DNA of 64,000 bases from Brachynemurus nebulosus (taxonomy: Eukaryota; Arthropoda; Insecta; Neuroptera; Myrmeleontidae), in assembly GCA_035578155.1 (NCBI GenBank), contig JAPWDM010000005.1, positions 46,154,954 through 46,218,953 of the forward strand, written 5' to 3'. Within the stretch, counting starts at the first letter, position 1. The number at the start of each line of letters is the position of its first letter. The notes below the pieces were generated by a model. The model made no database searches. It was not told the origin of the DNA and saw nothing but the letters and a program-made list of their open reading frames with translations. Shown here piece by piece: positions 55,610-64,000 of the stretch. Position numbers and translations under genes: made by a program.

Positions 55610-56235
55610 TAAAATAAATATAAAAAAAAAAAAAAAAAAAAAAAAAAGCTTATTCAACTGAGAGAAATAAAGTATAGCTGAATCGCTAACTTGGATTAAA
55701 AAAATCATGACACGGCACTTATAAAGCCTTTTTTTTCAAATGTAGAATAGCAAAATATGAGACAGAAGTAATTTGACTGTGAGTGTGAGTGTAATGGAAA
55801 ATTATTTCTTCCAATATATTTCCTAATTTTTCTCAAAAAGTAATTTACTTAGAGCAATGGTCGAAAAACATTTTTTACGTAATTTGCCTTTTTGTTTCGA
55901 TTGGTGTAAAAAAATTTTTGAAAAATTGCTTAATTCTGGTAAAAAACTCAATTTGTTGAAAAAAAAAATGCCCGAAAAACCTACTTATGGGCATCCGATG
56001 TGTCTGGCCAATGAATTCATCCAACGATTTGGGAAATTGAATTCGCACATAAAATTTCATAAGCATTAAACGTTTCGTTCGAGAGTTATCACGCGGATAT
56101 AAATTTTAGTGAATATCATTTTCGGATTCTATAGGGACCTCAAAACATATTTATGTTACAGTCCCGGGCTCAAGTTGTGTCATGACGACGACTAGAATAG
56201 CTGAATTTCCAGTTTTGGAAATTCGCTAAAAGTAC

Positions 56236-56918
56236 AAAAAGCGAATATTCAACCAAGGTGCTTGGCCGAATTCGTTGCAAGCGTTGTAAAAAAATCATAT
56301 TTTGGTTGTATATATGTTTTAATCTACTTTAATTGCCATAACGTTTGAAATTTTTCTAATAAATGTATGAATCCTTTAGGTTCAAGATTCAAGCTATTTG
56401 TTAAATTAAAAAAATTAAATTTTTTGAAAATTTCGCTGTAGCGTAGTTGCATTAGTGTGTTTATATGTTTTTGTCCAGTATTGTACACAATTAAAAAAAA
56501 AAGAATATAATTAATTTAAAAAATAATTCGAACTTATAAATTATTGATATTTCATAATATGGTAACAAAAATGGTAAGCTTTTACCTACCTTGCAATCAT
56601 TTCTATACTTACTTATATCTTTATATTTGAAAAAAAAAAAAAAACAGATCGTAAATACGTATCTATTTTTTTAATCAGTATGATTAATCAGTTACAGAAA
56701 AACCGAATGCATACGCACATACGTATACGTTTGCTTCTGGTATGAGACAATATAAGACCAAAAATATGCCAACAATTTAGATCATTCAGCTTTTAAAATT
56801 TTTTAAAAATATTTTGGTAAAAAGAGTTCGTCGCTTATTCACCTGTTGTAGTCTCCAAGCAATAATTTGTATGTGCCGGTGGCCGCTCGTCAAATCAGGC
56901 AGATCATGATGTGCCTAG
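56236..56918. other. Intergenic, nothing recognised
   Basis: AT-rich, no exon or repeat boundary identified. Confidence 0.4.
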
Positions 56919-57394
56919 TAGTGATGTCGAATGATTAATCGTTTAATCGGTTTAGTCGACTAATTTTGTTTACATTTAGTCATATTTTAATCGACTATTT
57001 TACTTTCGACTAAATGATTAAAATGATTGATTTTTTTTAAACGACTAAAAACGACTAATTTAACAATTTTTCTGCATTATTTAATGGACTTCAAAAAATG
57101 GAGATTAAAAAATTATCTATTTTTATGATTTTTCACTTTTATGTGATTAATATATTGTGATATTTCATATTTTTCTTTTTCTTAAAAGAAAAATATTAAA
57201 AATCCATAATTAAATTCAAAAGACAACCTCGTTTTTGAAAGAAAACTTCGGTTACCTTATTCACGAATTCGACTAAAAATTTAGTCGATTAGTCGACTAG
57301 TCTATGCTCGATATTTTCGACTAATAACTAATTATATCTGAAAAACAATTTTAGTCGATTAATCGACTAACTGCATCTCGGCCCGACATCACTA
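56919..57394. mobile_element. hAT-like MITE
   Basis: 476 bp with ends TAGTGATGTCG and CGACATCACTA. Flanks GTGCCTAG (56911-56918) and GTGTCTAG (57395-57402) form an 8-bp duplication with one mismatch. The interior is rich in TTAGTCGACTAA words. Ends and 8-bp target fit hAT. Confidence 0.78.
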
Positions 57395-58740
57395 GTGTCT
57401 AGTCAGATCATAGAATGGCGCCATTTCATTAACACTTACTCAATAGAGGCTCGATTTTGAGGTGATTTTCGGGGGTAATAAAAAAAAAACAGTAAACATT
57501 TTTAGTATCCATTTTTTAACAGTTTTTTATTGATATTTAAAAAGTATAAAAATGTATAAAAATTTAAAAAAAATTCAAAATTTAAATCGGTACAGGTTGG
57601 CAAAGTGGGGACTCAAAAACAAAGTGTCTTCTGGTTGACGTGATTCCAACCCTCCCGGTGATTTGAAACATAAAAGTTTAGTTAATTCTTAATAAACAAG
57701 GATGTAGAATTAGTTGGACGTAGCCGATTTGAAAATATAATTTTTTTCACAAAATGGCGTCCACTTAAAAAAAATCAATTTTTCCCCTCCTTTTTTCAAC
57801 TTTGGAAATTTTTTAAAAATTGTAAAAAAAATTCCAAAAATCCCTACGTCGAACCAATTTTGATAGTATTAAGAAGGTCTGTACCAAATTTCATGTCAAT
57901 CGGTGCATTAGACCTTGAAATATCATGTCAATCGTATCGAAAAAGGTAGTTTTGTGTAATTTATATTAAAAATTTGAATTTAACACTGAAAAGATACACA
58001 GTACACAGGGAAAAATAATCATAACTCCGAAAATAATTCGAATTTCCGTAAATCCTCTTAGAAGTTTATTTTGAAAGATCTGAACTTTGGAAATATGAAA
58101 AAAAATCGATCTTTTCGAATTTCTAAACTAGAATACCCCCTTAATTTCTAACTGATGTCACTGAATTCATTCTACTTCTATTGTTTGACAATTTGACTAG
58201 CCATTGGTAGCCAAATTGCTTTTACAGGGTAAATTAGCTTATGATAATTATGTATATACATAGTATAATTTTATAAACAAATGTATATTCTGAAATTCAA
58301 AGAAACTCATATCGGGCAAAGGGAAATGCTAGAAAAAAATCAAAAATATTTTATTTAATACGCTTACTTATTAGTTAACATTATCATTTCTTTTAATAAC
58401 AGACAAGGCCATCCCTTTTTGAATTTAATTGTTTGTGAACTTGGTATCAAAAAAAAAAAAATTTTAATCATATCATATCCATATCTACCCTAACTTGAAA
58501 ATACAATAATATTTTCCCTTTGACATCTTATTTTGTATCTAATTTTTAGCTTTTCATAGAAAAGCTATTGAATTTGATCTGTCGTACATTTGGTCAAGAG
58601 TGGGATAATTTGCCAATATTCTCGATATTCTGAAACCTCAGTAACATTTCTCTTTTTTTGTGTATTACGATTTATCTATTTTTACGATCAAATTTATTAT
58701 TTTACTTGTTGACGACATCTAGGCTGACGACATACTTAAT
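57395..58740. other. Intergenic with retroposon-like fragments
   Basis: No gene. Around 57860-57960 is text of the form 'CCAAATTTCATGTCAATCGG', and ACTAGAATACCCCCTTAA at about 58126-58143 is the inverted form of the motif at 9425. Confidence 0.4.
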
Positions 58741-58741
58741 A

Positions 58742-59300
58742 AATTTCTAACACTGACTGACTGACTGACAGACAACGGACAGCCTAAACCGTTGGGTTTA
58801 GAAGAATGAAATTTTGCATAGGAGTTCCTTATGTAAGGTAAATGAGCACTAAGAAGGAATTTTTGAAAATTTGTCCCCTAAGTGGGTTTAATAGGGGATG
58901 ACAATTTGTATGTAAATTTGTTATTTTTGAAGTTAGTGGTATATAAAAATGTGTTACTATGGCTATTAAAATAAATAATATATTATTAAATAAATCTTTA
59001 ATATAACACTTATTGACAGACAACGTCCAGCCTAAATTGTTGGGTTTAGAAGGACGAAATTTAGTACAGGAGATATGAAGATTGGCGTTTAGGCTTCTAT
59101 TTATAAATAAAAGTCAGTTGTGTAAACATTTCTGGAAAATTATTCCCTAAAGAGTTAAAACACGAAATGAAAGTCCGCATGGGAAGTTCGTCATTTGTGA
59201 AGTTAGAAACGTGGATATTGGTTTAGGCTTTTGAAAAACATTAAAAGTGAGCAGAGAGTGAATACCTAATAAAAAGATGTTGTCGATGGGAAATCCCATC
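58742..59300. repeat. Two diverged tandem units, about 275 bp
   Basis: GACAGACAACGGACAGCCTA at about 58767 and GACAGACAACGTCCAGCCTA at about 59016 start equivalent stretches (TTGGGTTTAGAAG, ATGAAATTT...AGGAG). The wording resembles insect retroposon tails. Confidence 0.55.
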
Positions 59301-59976
59301 GGGTATACGGCTAGTAACAGTATAATATTATTGTCAGCTCCTACCTTTAATGTTGTAGGATGTTTAATATTTACTTTTTTAATTGTCTGCATTGCACTTT
59401 GAATCAGTCATATACGACCTGACTGATTATACGATCGGTCAGCGACATAATATGTACATTTTTTTTTTTGACAATTTGCTTTACCTGAACACGTAAAGAG
59501 AAACGAAAAAAATTTTTTTTAAGAAAAATTATAGAAAATTGACAGAAAGAATGCAATGTATTTGTTGTTGCTGGTTGACCGGTCGCTGCATTTCTCTTCG
59601 CAATTTCGCAGCAAGCAAACAAAAAGACAAGAATGCAATTAAGTAATAAAATTAACACTTAATTACGTACCGGAACTGAAGATTAAAACAGGAATATTAT
59701 TTAAAATAAGAAATCGGCATGACTAAGATGTTTGTCATTTGCATACCTTAAAGTTTTGTACAGACTGTTTCAGATAAACATATAAATTTTCAGTTTTGGT
59801 TTGATGAACTTGACAAGATTTTCTCTTGTTTAGAGGTCTGATTACTGAAGATTTATTTTAATGAGGCTTAAAATAGTTTCTTTGATGGCCATAGTTATCA
59901 GAACATCATCAAAATGAGAAAAAATCAATGAGAGCGAATTTGTGTGGGTTCATATCTTGCTCGTATTTTGCTGGTT
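59301..59976. other. Intergenic, nothing firm
   Basis: A hydrophobic minus-strand frame (59658-59404) resembles a signal sequence but has no ATG at the right place and no supported splice partner, so it is not called. Confidence 0.35.
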
Positions 59977-59979
59977 TTA

Positions 59980-60439
59980 GGCCCGATTTACATTAACGCT
60001 CTGCTCTCACTCCGATATCACTCCGCTCCAGGTTCGATAAAATATTCTTACACAATAAACAATGAGTGTATTCACATCATCGCTCTGATATCGGTCCGAT
60101 ATCAGTCGCGGTTCGCTCCCGTTTCAATGCCACTCCAATATCAATACCACTCAGGTAATATTTTATTGGAGCGATATCAGACTTATTATGGCTTGTACCT
60201 ATAGTGTAAACACTTTTTTGATTCCACTCCACTCCGCTTGCATGCAGTTGTTATGAAAAGATATTTGTATCGAACTGAGACCGAACTGGGAGTGTACTCA
60301 GAGTGGCATTATTATGTGAATAGAGAACGAATAGGTACCAGCATGATATCAGCACTGTAATGTGAACACAACAAGATTATATCGAATCGGGAGCGTAGTG
60401 ATATCGGAGTGAGAGCAGAGCGTTAATGTAAATCGGGCC
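59980..60439. mobile_element. PIF/Harbinger-like MITE with long inverted repeats
   Basis: 460 bp. Near-perfect terminal inverted repeats of about 45-50 bp starting GGCCCGATTTACATTAACGC, flanked by TTA (59977-59979, 60440-60442). The interior is made of CTCCGATATCA/TGATATCGGAG words on both strands. The 3-bp TTA duplication fits PIF/Harbinger. Confidence 0.85.
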
Positions 60440-61001
60440 TTAATGTACTAATTCGTTACTGCCTGGCGGGCATTTGGTTGCAGACTCCTGTTCTAATCCA
60501 CAGTCCAGTCGAGTTCTAGTATACCTACTTAGTAATTTAGTGGTAAACTATCTTAAAACAATCTATATCTTTAACTATTCTACTACATTATAACAGACGA
60601 TATTCAGATATCATTTAAAAATATCTTTAAGTGCATACACAACGACCCAACTTATGTGTAATTTGCATAAAATGCATATAAATTTACAATAATAATAATT
60701 GATATGCACTCTTTATGCAATCATATTATTAATTATAATGTACCTGTCTATAAAAGAGTTCATAAAAGCGATTAGAGATTATGTATTTATATGCGTAATT
60801 TCCTCAATTATATCTTGAAAGATAACTAATCTGTATAATCAGGATTACAGTAGCGGATTTGTCAAATCGCATATTTTATCTAAAAATGTATACTTATAAA
60901 ATTGATTTTTATTAATATATAGTATAAGCAAAATACATATTTATTGCTAAAATTATATCTAAACAATCATGATGCTTTTTTAAATATTTAACATTGAATC
61001 A
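60440..61001. other. Intergenic before the Jockey-like element
   Basis: AT-rich; nothing recognised. Confidence 0.4.
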
Positions 61002-61036
61002 TCATTCGCCTGTACGCACTGCTAGTGAACAGTCGT
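61002..61036 (+). promoter_or_regulatory. Inr plus DPE internal promoter of the Jockey-like element
   Basis: TCATTC at 61002-61007 fits the insect initiator TCA(+1)KTY with A+1 at 61004. AGTCGT at 61031-61036 fits the downstream element RGWYVT at exactly +28 to +33. Jockey-type elements are known to use such a promoter, and it marks the probable 5' end of the element. Confidence 0.7.
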
Positions 61037-61195
61037 GATATTTAAATTATATAAGTTTAATTATTGTAATAAAAATATTATTAATTATTGTGATTAATAG
61101 TGAATCGACAGATACAGTAAATAAGTAAAGTATCGGATCAGTTTTTAAACGTCAACACTCCAGTGACGGCTTTGATCACTGGAGTGCCCACCTCA

Positions 61196-62560
61196 ATGAA
61201 TCAAGAACCTAGTAATGTACCCAACATTAACAGCGATGAAAACCAACTACAACTAACACAAAACGAAATTATTCCATTCTCAAGTGTAATACTGAAACGA
61301 AAACGAACAATGTCTTCAAGCAATACTGCTAACACATCCAAGAAATCAACACCTGATAATAACTCAGAATATTCCGTTCCAACATCTAATCGATACGAAT
61401 CACTTGTTGATGACGACGATGATGATGAATTCTATGATGAGGATGATATAATCAGAAAACATCGTCTACTAGAAGAAAATAAAAATAAAGCTACAGAGAA
61501 GAATAATATTGTACTAACTAACAAAGATACAAAAACTCCACCTATAGTATTATATAGCTTATTTGCAAATCATTCTGAGACAATGAAGCAAATAAAACAA
61601 AAACTCTCAAAATCACCGGAAATAAAATATAAAACAAATCGTATTATATTGTTTCCTAAATGCAACGAAGATCACGAAAAGCTATGTACAGCCTTGAATA
61701 ACATCAACGCAGAATATCATACTTATTCAACAAGCAATAACAGACCACTGAAACTAGTACTAAGAAACATTGCTCCTACAATAACTGAAAACGAACTTCT
61801 GCAAGACCTCAAGGAACAAAATTTACCCGTTGCCAAAGTTAAACAGATGTTTCGAAGATACGACAACAACCAAACCTCGAAATTTCCTATGTTTGTTATA
61901 ACTTTTGAACATGGTACATCAATCAATGAAGTTCTAAAATGCCGGAAACAATGTGACTATCTTGGAAAATGGGAAAAATATCGTAGCATCAGTGGTGTAA
62001 TTCAATGCTACAATTGTCAAGAATTTGGTCATGTTGCTGCCTACTGTCATAGGAAAGTGCGATGTCTTAAATGTGGCCAAGAACACTCTACTAATGCATG
62101 TAATAAAAATGAAAATGATGTACCTATTTGTGCCAACTGTAAAGGTAATCATTATGCCAGTTTTAAAGAATGTCCTAGATATAAAAGACAATTGCAAATA
62201 AAACAGTCTCAGGCAAATAACAACGTAAACAAATTTCATTCACAATTTCAATATAATGAACGCGAATTTCCTACTTTGCCCAGCAATAATGTATCATTGA
62301 ATTTAAATAATAATTCTAACGCATGGAATAAACCCGGACCTGATAATTTATATAACCCAAATAGTAACTGCAACAACAACACTAATGACATAATACTACT
62401 ATTGAATGAAATTAAAAATATTTTTAATTTTATAAATATATCCAAACTTAAAGAAATAATTAAAAATACTATAATTAAAATAAAATCTGAAACTGATTTA
62501 TTTGCAAAAATTATGATTCTCATTGAAAGCTGTACAGAATTATTTAGTAATGGATCATAA
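61196..62560 (+). CDS. ORF1 (gag-like, three zinc knuckles) of the Jockey-like element
   Basis: 454 residues from the first ATG (MNQEPSNVPN). The frame is open from 61121 but has no earlier ATG. An acidic patch (VDDDDDDEFYDEDD) is at about residue 75. The central gag domain includes KLVLRNIAPTITENELLQDL and GTSINEVLKCRKQC (PRE_C2HC-like). Three CCHC knuckles follow: CYNCQEFGHVAAYC, CLKCGQEHSTNAC and CANCKGNHYASFKEC, the usual number for Jockey gag proteins. The C-terminus is asparagine-rich and hydrophobic. The known role is binding the element RNA. The stop overlaps the ORF2 start. Confidence 0.9.
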   Translation: MNQEPSNVPNINSDENQLQLTQNEIIPFSSVILKRKRTMSSSNTANTSKKSTPDNNSEYSVPTSNRYESLVDDDDDDEFYDEDDIIRKHRLLEENKNKATEKNNIVLTNKDTKTPPIVLYSLFANHSETMKQIKQKLSKSPEIKYKTNRIILFPKCNEDHEKLCTALNNINAEYHTYSTSNNRPLKLVLRNIAPTITENELLQDLKEQNLPVAKVKQMFRRYDNNQTSKFPMFVITFEHGTSINEVLKCRKQCDYLGKWEKYRSISGVIQCYNCQEFGHVAAYCHRKVRCLKCGQEHSTNACNKNENDVPICANCKGNHYASFKECPRYKRQLQIKQSQANNNVNKFHSQFQYNEREFPTLPSNNVSLNLNNNSNAWNKPGPDNLYNPNSNCNNNTNDIILLLNEIKNIFNFINISKLKEIIKNTIIKIKSETDLFAKIMILIESCTELFSNGS

Positions 62561-64000
62561 TGAATTCAAACTAAAACTACTAATGTGGAATGCAAATTCC
62601 ATTAAAAATAAATTAACAGAATTATTAGAATTAGTAAATCGAGAAACAATTGACATTATTGCTGTAAGTGAAACAAAATTAGATGAGTCTATTCATTTGT
62701 CAACACCGGGCTATAAAGTAATTCGTAATGATAGGAATAGAAATGGTGGTGGCGTAGCATTATTAATTAAAAACAATCTAAACTTTTATGAAATTAGATC
62801 ACCGAATCTGCGACATCTTGAAGCAATATCAGCCAAAATTAAATTGCAAGGTGAAGATATAATAATTTCGTCAGTCTATTTACCCCCTGATAGACAATTT
62901 CCTGATTCTGACTTTGAACATATTTTTAATCTTGGTTACAAAGTATTAGTTTTAGGTGACTTAAATTGCCGACATACTAACTGGAATTGTTTTTCCAGTA
63001 ACAGAAACGGATACAAGCTTGTTGAATATTGCTTAAGCAAAAATATCCAAATACATAACAGTTTGGAACCTACTTTTTATTCAAATAGGATCGATGTCAG
63101 ACCCAGCATATTAGATCTTCTGTTAACCAAAAATTACATAAATATTTTGCAGCCAATCAGTATGTCTGAATTATCGTCAAATCATAATCCCGTTCTAGTC
63201 TGTTTGCCTACAAATAAGCCTGAGATTTTAAATCCAAACAAAATATTTTTATTCAACAATGCTGATTGGACTAAATTTAACAACATTTTAAATACAATGT
63301 TAAATAATACTCGTAATTTAAATATTAATAGCGAACAGGACATAGAAAATCGTTTAAAAATATTTATAGATACAATAACTACAGCTATGTCCGAAAGCAT
63401 TCCTCAGACTACTATCAAACCGAAATATTTCAACCTTCCTAGCCATATAATAAACCTAATTAAAGTTAAGAATTACTTTAGGAGACGCCACCAAAAATTT
63501 CGATACATTCCAGTATATTTTAATATGTACATCAAATTAAATAATGAAATTAAACAACATATTAGTGATTGGCGCAACAAATGTTGGAATGATTATCTCT
63601 CAAAGCTAAAAACCAGCGATAACTCACTATGGAAAATTACGAAATATGCTACCAAAAAACAAAAATCAATTCCTCCAATTATTGATAATGATAGCACTGC
63701 GTATGAAGATACAGACAAAGCTGAAAAACTATCAAAATACTTTGAGACTGTACACAAACAAAATGACCACATTGGAAATGCTAATCATAATAATAAAATC
63801 AGCCGATGTGTAATGAACTATCTAGATAATCGCCCCTTAAAATTTCATAACGTAGACTTAACATCTCCGAAAGAAATTATTCAATCAATTAAAAAATTAA
63901 AAAATAAGAAAAGTCCCGGTGTTGACAATATAAGTGCTACGGTACTTAAGCGTTTAAATAAAAAAGCAATTGTATATCTAACTATGATAATTAATAACTG
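62550..64000 (+). CDS. ORF2 (endonuclease and start of reverse transcriptase), partial
   Basis: 483 complete codons, open to the window end. It starts MDHNEFKLKLLMWNANSIKN. ATG overlaps the end of ORF1 by 11 nt (shared ATGGATCATAA), suggesting reinitiation or stop-start coupling. The AP-type endonuclease is at about 9-220: MWNANSIKNK, Glu41 in AVSETKLDES, RNGGGVALLIKNN, GDLNCRHTNWN at 136, and SNHNPV near 210 (SNH in place of SDH). The linker is followed by the first reverse transcriptase motif, KNKKSPGVDNISATVLKRL, at about residue 450. The catalytic RT motifs lie beyond the window. Confidence 0.9.
   Translation, partial: MDHNEFKLKLLMWNANSIKNKLTELLELVNRETIDIIAVSETKLDESIHLSTPGYKVIRNDRNRNGGGVALLIKNNLNFYEIRSPNLRHLEAISAKIKLQGEDIIISSVYLPPDRQFPDSDFEHIFNLGYKVLVLGDLNCRHTNWNCFSSNRNGYKLVEYCLSKNIQIHNSLEPTFYSNRIDVRPSILDLLLTKNYINILQPISMSELSSNHNPVLVCLPTNKPEILNPNKIFLFNNADWTKFNNILNTMLNNTRNLNINSEQDIENRLKIFIDTITTAMSESIPQTTIKPKYFNLPSHIINLIKVKNYFRRRHQKFRYIPVYFNMYIKLNNEIKQHISDWRNKCWNDYLSKLKTSDNSLWKITKYATKKQKSIPPIIDNDSTAYEDTDKAEKLSKYFETVHKQNDHIGNANHNNKISRCVMNYLDNRPLKFHNVDLTSPKEIIQSIKKLKNKKSPGVDNISATVLKRLNKKAIVYLTMIINN

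Larger units (their letters stand above)
50163..55647 (+). mobile_element. Complete I-group-like non-LTR retrotransposon
   Basis: About 5.48 kb. 5' UTR about 210 bp, ORF1, a 127-bp spacer, ORF2, a 110-bp 3' UTR and a poly(A) tail (55622-55647). Flanked by a target duplication: AAAAAGCTTATTCA at 50149-50162 and again at 55643-55656, with the A part shared with the tail. ORF2 has an AP-type endonuclease, reverse transcriptase and RNase H, the layout of the I group. Both frames are intact, so the insertion is recent and possibly active. Confidence 0.88.
48698..56235 (+). repeat. Dispersed repeat, copy split by the I-group-like retrotransposon
   Basis: The left part (48698-50162) starts with the terminus CCGCAGCATCTGCATAACAT and jumps to sequence equivalent to 24530 onward; the right part (55657-56235) continues where the left stops. 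Compared with the cuticle-intron copy it lacks about 2 kb after the terminus and has about 150 bp extra at 48841-48990. Confidence 0.75.
61003..64000 (+). mobile_element. Jockey-like non-LTR retrotransposon, cut by the window edge
   Basis: 5' end inferred at about 61003 from the promoter match; ORF1 and ORF2 overlap by 11 nt; ORF2 is still open at the last base. No stop or frameshift in the visible 3 kb, so it is probably young. Confidence 0.85.

Noticed and set aside
59404..59658. Hydrophobic minus-strand frame resembling a secreted peptide
   Set aside because: It begins at GTG, has no suitable ATG exon or clear splice sites, and no recognisable domain.

Overview
This is an AT-rich nuclear window from an arthropod, most likely an insect. 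The evidence is two intron-containing host genes, one a chitin-binding (Rebers-Riddiford, RR-2 type) cuticular protein, set in DNA dense with transposons typical of insect genomes. The order cannot be decided from the sequence alone. The organism call is inference; the gene models below come from splice-site and phase reading by eye.

Two host genes are supported. (1) An intact BOP1 orthologue (ribosome biogenesis, large 60S subunit) lies on the minus strand, 15599 down to 5452. It has seven exons whose phases all join, giving 839 residues: an acidic N-terminus, a BOP1NT domain and a WD40 propeller. Three introns are only 59-78 bp; the other three are swollen by transposable elements. (2) An RR-2 cuticular protein gene lies on the plus strand: a signal-peptide exon at 21693-21782, a large 3' exon at 28134-29288, and a tentative start exon at 20675-20680. 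They are split by a 6.35 kb intron full of repeats.

Two non-LTR retrotransposons carry the longest reading frames. A complete I-group-like element (about 50163-55647) has a gag-like ORF1, an endonuclease/RT/RNase H ORF2, a poly(A) tail and a target-site duplication. It sits inside an older repeat whose uninterrupted paralogue is in the cuticle-gene intron. A Jockey-like element starts near 61003, with an exact insect Inr plus DPE promoter match, and runs off the right edge with both frames open.

The rest is mostly non-autonomous DNA transposons: two long Helitrons (30249-32907 and 34366-36890) plus a decayed third end; two near-identical 1.7 kb elements with Helentron/HINE architecture (10151-11872 and 46891-48581); PIF/Harbinger-like MITEs with TWA target duplications (3409, 3692, 4028, 6033, 7217, 59980); hAT-like MITEs (9698, 56919); pogo/Tc1-like MITEs with TA target sites (2522, 40181, 41601); and many fold-back elements, several nested. 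I found no tRNA, rRNA, CRISPR array or prokaryotic operon. The strongest candidates for undescribed biology are transposon-level: the HINE-like pair, the large inverted-end element in the cuticle intron, a perfect 40-bp hairpin present in only one Helitron copy, and a fold-back element carrying many nuclear-receptor-type half sites.
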